33,335 nt of DNA, taken from positions 1 through 33,335 of the forward strand of contig JAFAQY010000116.1 of the NCBI GenBank assembly GCA_019261985.1, read 5' to 3'. The position numbers and the translations under genes were made by a program. The stretch is from Bryobacterales bacterium (GTDB taxonomy: Bacteria > Acidobacteriota > Terriglobia > Bryobacterales > Bryobacteraceae). Below, one piece after another: positions 24,819 through 32,984 of this stretch. Below the pieces are notes generated by a model. The model had not been told where the DNA came from. It saw only the letters and a list, made by a program, of their open reading frames with translations, and ran no database searches. Numbering within the stretch: position 1 is the stretch's first letter; the number at the start of each line of letters is the position of its first letter.

Positions 24819-26690
24819 TTACGACACGGTTCTTTTGTCGCCTTCGCGCCGCGTAACTCGCTCACGATCGAGAAATTCGAGCAGCGGGATCGCGTATTTT
24901 CGCGACACGCCGGTCCAATCTTTGAACTCGGCGACTGTGAAGGACGAGCCTTTGCGCGACGCGATATCGCGGCGCAGAGCGTCGATAGCCGAGGCGTGGC
25001 ACACCAGGTCCTCGCTCACGCGCACCAGTTTCTTTTCCCGGAGTAATATCTGCAACAGCGTTCGCGCCCGCGCGCTTTCGACGCCCGATTTGGCAAGGGC
25101 CTCGGAAACAGAGGGTACGGCCAGCCCTGCGTCCGCGAAGATTTTTTCAATATTCGCCACAGCCTGCTCTTCATCTTGCTTCAGGGCGACGCGATGCGAA
25201 GCGAGCCTGACAATTTCCTCCTCCGCCACGATGTCCTTCGCATGGCTCAAGACGGCGTCCAACAAAAATGCCGGCGCGCCCGGGAAAATGCGCGTGCGCA
25301 GCTCCTCCTTCGGCCATCCTCGTTGAAGCGCGTTTTTGGCATGGAAGTCCGCAAGGCTCGCGCGCAAGGTGGCGATTTTTCGGTCTAGCCAAGCCCGCGT
25401 AACCAGCCAGTCATGTGGGGGAGGCAGGTGGAGAATAGCCTTTGAATCCGCCGCGGCGCGTATTTCCGAAGGCAACTGGCCTGTACGCGCCATCAGGTCC
25501 GAAACGCTCATTCCATCCTGAGACTCCGCTACCAGCAGCGCAATGCGATCTGCTGAACCGGATTGCTCCAATTGCCGGAGCCGTCCGGCCAATGCGGCGC
25601 GGCGAAGCTTCGGCGGAGCACCGATATCCAGCACTACGCCGCCGCCGATCGTCAGGACCGGAGAGAACATGCGGATGATGAACCGGTCTCCGGGCAATAG
25701 CAGGAGCGGATCGCGAAGGCGGAAGCGTACGCGCGCTTTGGCTCCGGGTTGCACCGGGTCGAGCGAATCGATTAATCGCGCTTCGGCCTCTACCTCAGAC
25801 GTCCCGGCGTGAAAATGCACCGGTGCGCGGTGCTTCAGCGGGTGCGCCCCGGGCAATAAATCGAGCACGCAGTCGGCTTGGATAACAGACCGGAAGAGAC
25901 CGGGCGGCGTTAACGTCATGCCGCGCGAGGCTTCCGCTGAATCGATTCCGGCCAGATTGACGGCGGTCCGCTCCCCGGCGAACGCGCGCGTCACTGGCGC
26001 GCCATGCACCTGGAGTCCGCGCACTCGGACTCGCTTACCGGTCGGGTGTAGCTCGAGTTCATCCTCGGTTCGAATACTTCCTGAAATCAGAGTTCCGGTA
26101 ACCACCGCGCCATGCCCCCGCATGGAAAAGCTCCGGTCGACCGGCAGGCGCGCGTGACGGGATGCGTCTTTGGCCGCCACTGCTGTGGCCGCCTGCTCCA
26201 GCGCTTTTCTCAGATCGCCCAGTCCGGCGGCGGTGGCCGCGCTCACCGGCACTACCGTCGCGCCTTCCAGAAACGACCCAGCCACGAACTCCTCGACTTC
26301 AAGCCGCGCCAATTCGGCGATATCCGCATCCACGAGGTCGGTCTTCGTAAGCGCGATAATTCCATTGCGAATGCCCAGCAACCGGCAGATATCGAAGTGT
26401 TCGCGCGTCTGAGGTTTGATCGATTCGTCGGCGGCGACCACCAGCAAGACGAGATCGATGCCCGAAGCGCCGGCCAGCATGTTCTTAATAAACCGCTCAT
26501 GGCCGGGCACGTCGACGAAGCCCAGCCGGAGATTCGGATTCAGGTCCAGGTGGGCGAAGCCGAGGTCGATCGAAATTCCCCGGCGCTTCTCTTCTTCCAG
26601 GCGGTCTGTATCGATCCCAGTCAGCGCCTTGATTAGCGAAGTTTTGCCGTGATCGATATGGCCGGCGGTCCCAACGATGACGTGCCGCAT
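24819..26690 (-). CDS. selB: Selenocysteine-specific elongation factor SelB
   Basis: SelB delivers selenocysteyl-tRNA to UGA codons next to a SECIS hairpin. The 623 residues start [18 protein letters not shown], with a P-loop at about residues 9-17. They continue with the switch motif [13 protein letters not shown], guanine-binding TKTD, elongation-factor domains 2 and 3, and four predicted winged-helix domains at the C-terminus that bind SECIS RNA. An upstream frame to 26795 exists, but Met at 26690 is preferred because family members begin within a few residues of the P-loop and GGAAG precedes it. selA, selD and selC are not in this window, so Sec decoding in this organism is implied but not proven. 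Confidence 0.95.
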   Translation of the reverse strand: MRHVIVGTAGHIDHGKTSLIKALTGIDTDRLEEEKRRGISIDLGFAHLDLNPNLRLGFVDVPGHERFIKNMLAGASGIDLVLLVVAADESIKPQTREHFDICRLLGIRNGIIALTKTDLVDADIAELARLEVEEFVAGSFLEGATVVPVSAATAAGLGDLRKALEQAATAVAAKDASRHARLPVDRSFSMRGHGAVVTGTLISGSIRTEDELELHPTGKRVRVRGLQVHGAPVTRAFAGERTAVNLAGIDSAEASRGMTLTPPGLFRSVIQADCVLDLLPGAHPLKHRAPVHFHAGTSEVEAEARLIDSLDPVQPGAKARVRFRLRDPLLLLPGDRFIIRMFSPVLTIGGGVVLDIGAPPKLRRAALAGRLRQLEQSGSADRIALLVAESQDGMSVSDLMARTGQLPSEIRAAADSKAILHLPPPHDWLVTRAWLDRKIATLRASLADFHAKNALQRGWPKEELRTRIFPGAPAFLLDAVLSHAKDIVAEEEIVRLASHRVALKQDEEQAVANIEKIFADAGLAVPSVSEALAKSGVESARARTLLQILLREKKLVRVSEDLVCHASAIDALRRDIASRKGSSFTVAEFKDWTGVSRKYAIPLLEFLDRERVTRREGDKRTVS

Positions 26691-27264
26691 GGAGAACACT
26701 TCCATCTTGCCATTTGAAAGCAGTTTCCAAAACTGCGGCGGTTCTCCATCTACTGTCGAGTCCGGTTGTTGTGGCTTCTCCACACCTGTGGCCATTCATC
26801 AGAGGCAACGAAAGCCGGGTCTACACAACAGCTAATCTTGGTGAAGTATTTTGGCGAAATCCGTCGGCGAGAGATTTTGCGTGCCCGCCAATAAAGGTGC
26901 CACCGGGTATGGTTCCTTGTCTGAAATTCGGTCCGCCTATTTCATGATGCCTGCGGACCTGGAACGAACATATCCAAACAAGACGATGTATGCGGCCGTA
27001 AATATTAAAATGTTTCCGAAGATTGTTGTGAAATGGTTTGCGGTGCGTAATGCAGAACCAGTTTCCGGAAATGCTACCCTGACGGGCGGGCTGAACCTGA
27101 TAGTGGGCGTCGCCCGCGCCGATAAACTGCTCCCAGCTGCGGTGGCTGAAATGTGGCTGTTCCGTGGGCCTATTTTGATACTGAAACTTGAGACACGGCA
27201 CCCGTATTTACGCGGTTTGGCGCGACGTCTCCGGTTCCACACTTTGTGAAATTTGACCAAAGGT
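26691..27264. other. Unassigned gap, no convincing gene
   Basis: The 574-bp region is less GC-rich than its surroundings. Open frames exist on both strands (minus 26821-27201 and 26937-27317, plus 26851-27249), but none has a recognisable family. The minus frame 26937-27317 ends in a hydrophobic run resembling a membrane helix. It could be a decayed gene. I did not find a tRNA, including selC, here. Confidence 0.4.
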
Positions 27265-28194
27265 CTACGGCTCAAAAAACTCTTCATCGATTTTCTTGAT
27301 GTCAAGGGTATCTTCAATCCTGCACCCGATATTCTGTTGAACCATTAAAGCTGTTAGTTGATCGCCATCTATGAGAACAATGCGTTTGCTAAGAAACTCG
27401 GCGGTTTCCTTCGCAGAGGGGGAAAAGGTTGAGGTCGTGACGAATAAACCCTTGCTGGCCTTGTGTCTGTCCAAGCTGCCAAAAAAATCACGGATCGCGC
27501 CGGAGCCGATATTGTTGCCTGCGGCGTACCGCTTCGCCTGTATGTAAACGCGGTCAAGGCCAAGGGCGTCTTGATCGATCACTCCGTCAACGCCATCATC
27601 ACCGGAGCGGCCGAGGGTACGACCGGCTTTGTCAGCACGGGAACCGCCGTAGCCCATACTGATAAGCAAATTGACGATTAGGCGCTCGAAAAACTCAGGC
27701 GCGGCAGCGCGGACACGGTCAAGAAGCTCTTGGGCGAGCGCGGCATTGATCTGCTTATGGGCGCGGCGCATGATTTCATCGGGTGTTTCAGTCTGATTGT
27801 GAAGAATTTTCTCTTCCCGTTCGGCCTGAACGTCGGGGTTGGACTGCGATACTCGCGCACGTTCCTTGAACTGCTTGAACTCGTCGAACTGGCTCAGGAA
27901 TGCGTTATCAATGTGCGCGGGGTGAGAAGCAAGCGTCTGCTCTCCGCGAGGGGTGAGCGCAAAGTGGCCGCGCCTCGTGTTTTCGATCAGGCCCGCTTGC
28001 GCCAAGTAGGTCTTGGCCCAATGTACGCGGTTGCTGAAAACGGTCTGCTTACCAGACGGCAGCAACTCGCTACGCTCTTCTGGGCTGAGACCCAATTGAT
28101 CCGCGAGTTGTTCGACAACTGCACGGATCGGGACTTCTCCTTTGGAAGAAGCAACAAGAACGGGCAGCATCAATGATTGGTAGTCGGGGATGGG
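27265..28194 (-). CDS. mrr: Mrr-type restriction endonuclease, possibly with a damaged start
   Basis: Mrr proteins are type IV restriction enzymes that cut modified DNA. The N-terminal part is a winged helix (PVLVASSKGEVPIRAVVEQL, then LTPRGEQ). The C-terminal PD-(D/E)XK core has GRSGDDGVDGVIDQD followed by RVYIQAKRYAAGNNIGSGA and GLFVTTSTFS. The present initiator could be TTG 28173 or ATG 28169 (302 or fewer residues). Upstream codons 28194-28174 read PIPDYQS, the usual family N-terminus, but the ATG at 28196-28198 is separated from them by one extra base (28195), so it is out of frame. Either one base was inserted or it is a sequencing error. No methyltransferase is near, consistent with type IV. 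Confidence 0.85.
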   Translation of the reverse strand, partial: PIPDYQSLMLPVLVASSKGEVPIRAVVEQLADQLGLSPEERSELLPSGKQTVFSNRVHWAKTYLAQAGLIENTRRGHFALTPRGEQTLASHPAHIDNAFLSQFDEFKQFKERARVSQSNPDVQAEREEKILHNQTETPDEIMRRAHKQINAALAQELLDRVRAAAPEFFERLIVNLLISMGYGGSRADKAGRTLGRSGDDGVDGVIDQDALGLDRVYIQAKRYAAGNNIGSGAIRDFFGSLDRHKASKGLFVTTSTFSPSAKETAEFLSKRIVLIDGDQLTALMVQQNIGCRIEDTLDIKKIDEEFFEP

Positions 28195-28313
28195 TCATTC
28201 GCGTTGGTCGGCGCGTTTTCGCCAGCCAATAAGAACATTAGCAAGAAGCTGGGGGGCACGAAATACGAAAATCACCGTCTCAAGCTCTACCGTATTTGAC
28301 ACCAGTGCACGGC

Positions 28314-28610
28314 TCACTGATCAGGGCCGCTCGCTTGCGACGGCTTTTTTGGCGCCGGCGCTGGTTCTCTGCTGCTTTCCCGGATGTCATCAACATCGGC
28401 GAGGTCGCGGGGGCGGCCTGACGTCAGCTTGGACGTTATGAGGTTATCGCCGGATATGATCGCCTTCAGGCCTGTAGCCGCCTTGACGAAAAGGTCCGTG
28501 TCCTTCCTGAAGCGCGGCGGCGGATAAATCACCGCGTGGCTGCCATCACCGAGGTACTTAACGCCATGGGACTGGAAGGCGGATAAAAGGTCTTTGTAGT
28601 CTTGGTACAT
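28314..28610 (-). pseudogene. Nucleotidyltransferase-like gene with internal deletion
   Basis: The 98-residue product begins MYQDYKDLLSAFQSHGVKYL and keeps GDGSHAV and RFRKDTDLFVKA. These are the GS motif and the two-acid DxD motif of minimal pol-beta-fold nucleotidyltransferases. It then jumps straight to ATGLKAIISGDNLITSK and RPRDLADVDDIRE, which normally lie roughly 70 residues later. The third catalytic acid and most of the fold between them are missing, and the frame is kept. I therefore treat it as an inactive deletion derivative. Its start overlaps the small upstream gene by 53 bases. Family members resemble AbiEii/MNT-type proteins; the exact family is uncertain. Confidence 0.7.
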
Positions 28611-28773
28611 CAGGCTCGATTTTCCAGCCCTTGAGGGCATAGGCCATTTCGATCATTTCATCTACCGCGTCCAGCCGTTCATGCGCGGGCCGGCTTTGCC
28701 AATAGCGGTACTCGTCCCCCTTGATCTCATCGAAGTCCGTGTAATTGTGTATTGTAATTGGCGTGTCGTCCAT
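28558..28773 (-). CDS. Small partner protein of the nucleotidyltransferase gene
   Basis: A 71-residue acidic protein: MDDTPITIHNYTDFDEIKGD, then YRYWQSRPAHERLDAVDEM and the C-terminus LKGWKIEPDVPRLQRPFIRL. The pattern (YW..RPxxERLxAV, then a PRLQR tail) is one I associate with a small gene commonly placed just upstream of, and overlapping, such nucleotidyltransferases. The initiator ATG at 28773 is chosen over an upstream Met at 28815, because the intervening residues are Cys/Arg-rich and not family-like. The last 53 bases overlap the nucleotidyltransferase gene in another frame. Function unknown; an antitoxin-like role is conceivable but not shown. Confidence 0.6.
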   Translation of the reverse strand: MDDTPITIHNYTDFDEIKGDEYRYWQSRPAHERLDAVDEMIEMAYALKGWKIEPDVPRLQRPFIRLPVPWR

Positions 28774-28899
28774 GGCGTTCTGTCTAGCACAGGGGCAGGG
28801 CCGGGCAATGCTCAAAACCGCGTGGTCGAAGGGTTTTTAAACTGCTGCGGCGACTGTACAGAATTGGACCCTGTTAGAGATTTGATTGTAGGACACTAA

Positions 28900-29210
28900 T
28901 CATGGGCGCTGGTCGAGAATCCGCCGTATGTTCCGTTTTCCACGCAGGACGGCAACGATTTGAAGCGGGGCCGTTTCTGGCCGGTAAACAACGGTGTAGT
29001 TGGGATAGCGCCTCAATGTCCAGAAACGGAGTGAACGCGACGTGAGGTCGGCTCTGCTATGGCCGCGTAACGGGCCTTTCGCGAGGAACGCGCACGCGTC
29101 ATGGATCGCCTGTTCCACGCGCTCCGCGGCGGGTTCGTTATTTCCGCAATGTATGTCCAGATGTCGAAAACGTCGGCTTTCGCAGGAGGCGTGAGAACGT
29201 AGGCACTCAT
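28900..29210 (-). pseudogene. ParE/RelE-type toxin gene with single-base frameshift
   Basis: Joined, the reading frames give about 103 residues of a ParE-type toxin: MSAYVLTPPAKADVFDIWTY from 29210, then after a shift NNEPAAERVEQAIHDACAFL, LRFWTLRRYPNYTVVYRPET and VLRGKRNIRRIL. The first frame continues wrongly after YIAE; restoring one A to the TTT run at 29141-29143 (AAA on the minus strand) makes GCG GAA AAT AAC GAA and links the halves. As written, the toxin is not made. It overlaps the antitoxin stop by ATGA. If the indel is real, the antitoxin has lost its target. Confidence 0.8.
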
Positions 29211-29482
29211 TGTCGGGGCGCGTGCCCTTCACGCCATTTCTCTTTCATGGCCTCAATTTCGCAGCGGGCCTGTGTTCCCTCGATAAGATCCCCGCGCTCG
29301 GTTTGCTGATAACCTTCCTTGATGTGAGCCAATAATGCGCGGCGTTCGTCGTCGGTCCAGCTTTCCTCGGCGTCCAGAGCCTCAAGGGCATGGCGCAAGA
29401 CATCCTCGGCGTTCGTGTACGCGCCGCTGGAAAGTCGTTTATTAATCAGAGTCTCAAGGTCGGGCGGGAGGTTCAATTGCAT
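29207..29482 (-). CDS. ParD-type antitoxin
   Basis: 91 residues: MQLNLPPDLETLINKRLSSG, then AYTNAEDVLRHALEALDAEE, with a charged C-terminal tail (EKWREGHAPRQ). This is the short-strand plus helices pattern of ParD/CC2985 ribbon-helix-helix antitoxins, with the tail that grips the toxin. It precedes and overlaps the ParE-like gene by ATGA, which fixes the pair as one operon on the minus strand. Because the toxin is frameshifted, the antitoxin may now only be a self-repressor. A strong ribosome binding site is not obvious. Confidence 0.85.
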   Translation of the reverse strand: MQLNLPPDLETLINKRLSSGAYTNAEDVLRHALEALDAEESWTDDERRALLAHIKEGYQQTERGDLIEGTQARCEIEAMKEKWREGHAPRQ

Positions 29483-29558
29483 GGCCGATTCTCGCTTTCA
29501 TCGTAGCTTTTTTCCACGGTTCAGCGGCAGGCTTTGCATTTTGTCAAGAGTGCCTCAC

Positions 29559-30287
29559 CTACAGCGCCGCAACAATTATCGGCGTAGTTGTTGGGGCGCG
29601 CGATCCGGCTTGCGGCTCCACCGAAACCGCAACCGCGCCAAGCGAAGCAACGTCCATCGGACCATTCAGCAAGTGCATCGCCGACCCATCGCCCGCCGAC
29701 TGGAACAATCCCGCGGGCACCGGCGCTCCACCTTTCGGTATCACCCACATCTCATATGTTCTACCCGGCCCGAGTGGAGGAAGGTTGCCCGCAATCAGCA
29801 AGACTCCGAGTCTTGAGTTCACGAAAACATTGCCGCGCGGCGGCCGAGGCTGCGCGCTTCCAAAATTAACTTGCCGCGTGCCGGGCTGGTTGAAAAAATT
29901 AAACGCTTGCGCCAGCCGGTCACGCTCGGAGCTTACCTCTATCAGGTTCTGCCGGATCTCCGCTAATTCAGTTGTCCGGCGGCGTTCCTGAATGCTGAGC
30001 CAAACCGCAATCGCCGCCATACAAGCTGCCGCCAGCGCCCACAGCCATCCCCACCCCGCCTTACGGACTCCGAAGCCCTCGACAACTCGCCGTCTCAAAC
30101 GCCTTCGCGGACGCACGCTCGGCGCCGAAGCGAACATCGCCGCATTCAACGCCAGCGCGCCGCGCAGATTCTTTTGGCACGTATCGCATCCGCGCTCCAA
30201 GTGCGCGGCAATTTCGCTGCGCTCCTCAGCGTCGCAAAGGCCGAGCGAGTACAATTCGAACCCGTCCTTTAGATCCTCGCATGTCAT
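29559..30287 (-). CDS. RskA-like membrane anti-sigma factor
   Basis: 242 residues; membrane-anchored regulator of the ECF sigma factor next door. The N-terminus (about residues 1-45) contains the zinc anti-sigma motif HLERGCDTCQ (H-x4-C-x2-C-like). A transmembrane helix follows at about residues 80-97 (WLWALAAACMAAIAVWL), with a periplasmic RskA-type C-terminal domain, PGRTYEMWVIPKGGAPVPAG, after a coiled-coil stretch. Overlap ATGA with the sigma gene stop (30284-30287) implies coupled translation and the usual 1:1 sigma/anti-sigma ratio. The inducing signal is unknown. Confidence 0.88.
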   Translation of the reverse strand: MTCEDLKDGFELYSLGLCDAEERSEIAAHLERGCDTCQKNLRGALALNAAMFASAPSVRPRRRLRRRVVEGFGVRKAGWGWLWALAAACMAAIAVWLSIQERRRTTELAEIRQNLIEVSSERDRLAQAFNFFNQPGTRQVNFGSAQPRPPRGNVFVNSRLGVLLIAGNLPPLGPGRTYEMWVIPKGGAPVPAGLFQSAGDGSAMHLLNGPMDVASLGAVAVSVEPQAGSRAPTTTPIIVAAL

Positions 30288-30919
30288 GCGAGCATCGCCT
30301 CCGTAAGCTCCTCCCGCAGCGTCTTTAATGCCGTACGCACCCAGGTCTTAACGGTTCCTAGCGGTTGCTTCATCCGCTCCGCCATCTCCGTTTGAGAAAG
30401 GCCTTCATAGTAAGCCATCTCGATGACGGTTCTCTGTTGCGGCGTTAGTTTCTCGAACGCAGCCTTCAGCCGCCGAGCCCGATCAATCGAAAGAGCGCTG
30501 TCCTCCAGATCCGAGAATAGCTTCGGATTTTCCAACCTGTCCAACTCCAGCGCGCCGGACAGCATGCGGCCCTCGGCCGACCGCACGTGATCGATGGCCC
30601 GGTTGCGCGCGACCGTCAGAATCCACGGCCCTAAAGCTCCACGCTGCTCATCGAATGATTGCGCCCGGTTCCACACGCGCAAAAACGTCTCCTGGACCAG
30701 ATCTTCCGCCGTGGATGCATCGCGCACAACACGAAAGATCAACGAATATGCCAGCCGGCCGTAACGCTCATACAATGTGGACATCACATGCGGATCGCGA
30801 GCCTTCAGTCGCCGCGCCAAATCCGCATCGTCTTTGAACCGCAGCGCCACTTGCAGAAACGCGTAGGCGAATGTCGCCGGAACGAGCCTCAGAATCGCTT
30901 CTCTCTGATCTATACGCAT
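30284..30919 (-). CDS. ECF RNA polymerase sigma factor (SigK/RskA-type)
   Basis: 211 residues with both canonical modules: region 2 around LYERYGRLAYSLIFRVVRD, AEDLVQETFLRVW and PWILTVARNRAIDHVR, and region 4 around LTPQQRTVIEMAYYEGLSQT and LGTVKTWVRTALKTLREEL. Start ATG 30919 is preferred to the far upstream Met at 31483: the frame from 31483 runs through repeat DNA, the TATAAT box (30947-30952) lies 28 bases upstream, and residues 1-30 are plausible ECF leader sequence. It is cotranscribed with the RskA-like anti-sigma gene. Sigma factors of this type usually control envelope or oxidative-stress genes; the regulon here is not visible. Confidence 0.9.
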   Translation of the reverse strand: MRIDQREAILRLVPATFAYAFLQVALRFKDDADLARRLKARDPHVMSTLYERYGRLAYSLIFRVVRDASTAEDLVQETFLRVWNRAQSFDEQRGALGPWILTVARNRAIDHVRSAEGRMLSGALELDRLENPKLFSDLEDSALSIDRARRLKAAFEKLTPQQRTVIEMAYYEGLSQTEMAERMKQPLGTVKTWVRTALKTLREELTEAMLA

Positions 30920-30946
30920 CAGCGCGGGTGACCGGATCGAATACGG

Positions 30947-30952
30947 ATTATA
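30947..30952 (-). promoter_or_regulatory. Consensus TATAAT -10 box before the sigma gene
   Basis: On the minus strand a perfect TATAAT, with a weak CTGCGA 17 bases upstream as -35 candidate. Transcription would begin near 30940, about 20 bases before ATG 30919. The weak -35 leaves open that an activator or the sigma factor itself is needed. Confidence 0.45.
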
Positions 30953-30992
30953 GCCCAGCGCGTAGGTTGTCGCAGACCCCCGGTGTAAATCA

Positions 30993-31094
30993 GGTGGAGC
31001 GGGCTTTAGCCGGGCTTTAGCCCGCGACCGGTGCTTCAGCACTGGCCGCGCCGCGGCTGAAGCGGGCGGAGGCCGGCTGAAGCCCGGTTGCACC
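30993..31094. repeat. Palindromic repeat cluster between sigma and GAF genes
   Basis: About 102 bp with nested inverted repeats: GCGGGCTTTAGCC..GGGCTTTAGCCCGC at the left, GTGCTTCAGCAC in the middle, then GCTGAAGCGGGC and GGCTGAAGCCC. The outer ends GGTGGAGCGGGCTT and AAGCCCGGTTGCACC are imperfect inverses of each other. GTGGAGCGGG at 30994 is two bases from the GTGGGGCAGG motif of the array at 11313, so it may belong to the same family. It is followed by a different hairpin repeat at 31116. Confidence 0.7.
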
Positions 31095-31115
31095 CTAAAG
31101 AGCGCCCGCGGATGT

Positions 31116-31151
31116 GAGCGCCCGTTCTTTACGGACGGATTACGGGCGCTC
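31116..31151. repeat. Perfect inverted repeat GAGCGCCCGT
   Basis: GAGCGCCCGT (31116-31125) and ACGGGCGCTC (31142-31151) pair perfectly with a 16-base loop. The stretch just upstream, AGAGCGCCCGC (31099-31109), is identical to 3621-3631, so this belongs to the same dispersed family as the hairpin before addB. Confidence 0.7.
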
Positions 31152-31205
31152 CGCAGCCCGCAAACGCGTTTCTGCCCAATTGCGGAGGGCACGATTAAAG
31201 TACGG

Positions 31206-31211
31206 TAATAT
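31206..31211 (+). promoter_or_regulatory. Putative -10 element TAATAT for the GAF gene
   Basis: TAATAT ends 6 bases before GTG 31218, so the transcript would start at the initiation codon (leaderless). TTGCGG (31180-31185) is the best -35 candidate but the 20-bp spacing is too long. No ribosome binding site is seen before the GTG, which fits a leaderless message. Confidence 0.35.
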
Positions 31212-31217
31212 TCAAGC

Positions 31218-31805
31218 GTGGCACGTTTCAAGGAATTGGAATCACGCCTGGAGGGCACCGAGCACCAACTCCGCCTCGTCCAGCGCATCAGCCGTTTTAT
31301 GGCGCGCGAGGTAAACCTCGCCGACGCATTGCACGGCGTTGTTGGCCTGGTTGTCGAGTTCATGCAGTGCGATTCCTGCCTGCTGTATTTATTGCAGGAC
31401 AACGAGCTCGTGCTGTGCGCGAGCAATAATCCGCAGCCCGATACGATCGGTACGGTTCGTTTAAGATTGGGCGAAGGTCTCACCGGATGGGTGGCCCGCG
31501 AGCGCCGGTTGCTGTCAATCTCGCGCGAAGCCTATCTAGACCCGCGGTTCAAGTTTTTCACCGACCTTCCCGAAGACACCTATGACGCTTTCCTCTCCGC
31601 CCCGGTAATCGCTCGGAACTGCATCACAGGCGTGATTAATGTCCAGCATCGCGAGCCTCATTTCCACACCGGCGATGAAATGGAGCTGCTCACCACGGTG
31701 GGCGAGCAAGTAGGATCGCTGGTAGCCCTTTCGCTTGTGGACACCGCCATTCTTCAGACTTCGGCGGTTCTGGACCAGGTGATGGCTCTTGTCCGCCGGC
31801 ATTAA
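31218..31805 (+). CDS. GAF-domain protein
   Basis: 195 residues starting at GTG. Residues about 1-25 form a short charged helix (FKELESRLEGTEHQLRLVQ), likely a dimerising coiled coil. A single GAF domain (about 35-180) follows: ADALHGVVGLVVEFMQCDS, LYLLQDNELVLCASNN, RLGEGLTGWVARERRLLSI, and SAPVIARNCITGVINVQHRE. GAF domains bind small ligands such as cyclic nucleotides. No output module (kinase, GGDEF, sigma-54) is attached, so it is a stand-alone sensor or fragment. The next gene starts 2 bases after its stop. Ligand unknown. Confidence 0.85.
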   Translation: MARFKELESRLEGTEHQLRLVQRISRFMAREVNLADALHGVVGLVVEFMQCDSCLLYLLQDNELVLCASNNPQPDTIGTVRLRLGEGLTGWVARERRLLSISREAYLDPRFKFFTDLPEDTYDAFLSAPVIARNCITGVINVQHREPHFHTGDEMELLTTVGEQVGSLVALSLVDTAILQTSAVLDQVMALVRRH

Positions 31806-31807
31806 CC

Positions 31808-32932
31808 ATGCGCTGCTGGTTGTTATTAGCGATGGCCCCGGTTTTATCGGCGCAGCGCTGGACGCTCCAGTATTTTTTTGACGAAGCCAAAGCCAGGCTG
31901 ACGATCGCGGATCTTGCGTTTCCCAACGCGCAGCGGGGCATTGCGGTCGGCTGGACTGAAGAGGGCGAGCACAAGCCGAAACCAGTCGCGCTTGTGACCA
32001 GCGATGAAGGCGCGCATTGGACCGTGATTCCGCTTCAGGATCTGCCGCGGTCGGTTTTCTTTTTGAACGATTCCCAAGGCTGGATGGTCTCCGAAGACGG
32101 CATTTGGTTCACCGAAGAATCCGGAAGAAGCTGGCGCAAAATCAGCGAGCAACTCAAGCCAGATAAAAAGCTGAAGCCGTCGCCTCCCGGCGGTCTCATT
32201 TTGAAGGTTTGGTTCAACGACGCCCAGCACGGCTATGGAGTCGGATATCAAAAGACCGTCGTTCAAACTTCGGATGGAGGACACACCTGGACGCCGGTCC
32301 CCGATGCCGCCAAGCCAACGGGCAATCCCGTATTCACCGGATACTCGCAGATCGCGTTCGACGGTCCTTTGGGGATTATCGCCGGCGCTGCCATCCCTCC
32401 GCGCCGCGATCTCGGCCCATTGCCCACGTGGATGGACCCGGAACGAGCCACCAAAGCGCGTCAAGTTCCCACGCTTACGTTAACCCTTCAAACGCGCGAT
32501 GCCGGCGGGCACTGGACCCCCGACAACGCTCCTCTGATCGGCTTCGTTTCCGCGCTGCGCATCGCCGCGCCGGACGCGCTGTATGTGTTCAGCTATAACG
32601 CGTCTTTTCAATTTCCCTCCGAGGTTTTTCATAGCGACTTCAGGACCGGAGAAAGCACGTCCGCATTCCACCAGGCCGACCGTCGTGTTACCGACATTGC
32701 GCTGTTTCCAGGGCCCGTCGCATTTCTGGCCGCGGTGGAACCGCCCGGCAGGCTGAACACCGTCCCTATTCCCGGGAGAGTGAAGATGCTCACCAGCACG
32801 AATCTAAAGGAGTGGAAGGAAATGCCCGTCGATTATCGCGCGGAAGCTACCACGCTCACGCTCGCCGGGCCGGACCCGAAGCACGTGTGGGCGGCGACGG
32901 ACACAGGAATGATTCTTCATCTGACGGAATAG
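31808..32932 (+). CDS. Exported YCF48-like beta-propeller protein
   Basis: 374 residues with a short signal peptide (WLLLAMAPVLSA, cleavage about residue 15), so secreted or periplasmic. It then contains photosystem-assembly/YCF48-like repeats with Asp-box signatures: SDEGAHWTV, TEESGRSWRKI, SDGGHTWTPV, TRDAGGHWTP. These S/TxDxGxxW units build a beta-propeller. There is no sialidase active-site pattern, so it is likely a structural or binding protein. It follows the GAF gene by 2 bases, indicating cotranscription. Specific role unknown. Confidence 0.8.
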   Translation: MRCWLLLAMAPVLSAQRWTLQYFFDEAKARLTIADLAFPNAQRGIAVGWTEEGEHKPKPVALVTSDEGAHWTVIPLQDLPRSVFFLNDSQGWMVSEDGIWFTEESGRSWRKISEQLKPDKKLKPSPPGGLILKVWFNDAQHGYGVGYQKTVVQTSDGGHTWTPVPDAAKPTGNPVFTGYSQIAFDGPLGIIAGAAIPPRRDLGPLPTWMDPERATKARQVPTLTLTLQTRDAGGHWTPDNAPLIGFVSALRIAAPDALYVFSYNASFQFPSEVFHSDFRTGESTSAFHQADRRVTDIALFPGPVAFLAAVEPPGRLNTVPIPGRVKMLTSTNLKEWKEMPVDYRAEATTLTLAGPDPKHVWAATDTGMILHLTE

Positions 32933-32950
32933 ATCCCTGAAGCTCGTGCC

Positions 32951-32978
32951 TTGACTACTGTACATAGTGGTGTACAGT
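32951..32978 (+). promoter_or_regulatory. Promoter-operator of the Phd antitoxin
   Basis: TTGACT (32951-32956) and TACAGT (32973-32978) form -35 and -10 boxes with 16-bp spacing. Over them lies a perfect palindrome, ACTGTACA (32957-32964) and TGTACAGT (32971-32978), with a 6-base centre. An antitoxin dimer binding it would block polymerase, the normal autoregulation of such genes. Transcription would begin about at 32985, the GTG itself. Confidence 0.7.
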
Positions 32979-32984
32979 TAGAGC

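Noticed and set aside
26821-27317. Open frames in the gap upstream of selB
   Set aside because: Several frames overlap on both strands without family signatures or start signals; left unassigned.
28176-28299. 40-codon plus-strand frame ending KYENHRLKLYRI, lysine-rich
   Set aside because: Looks protein-like but has no plausible start or family and overlaps the mrr N-terminus; possibly a gene fragment.
28845-28896. AT-richer sequence like an insertion-sequence end
   Set aside because: Resembles an IS terminus from memory only; no inverted partner or transposase adjacent.
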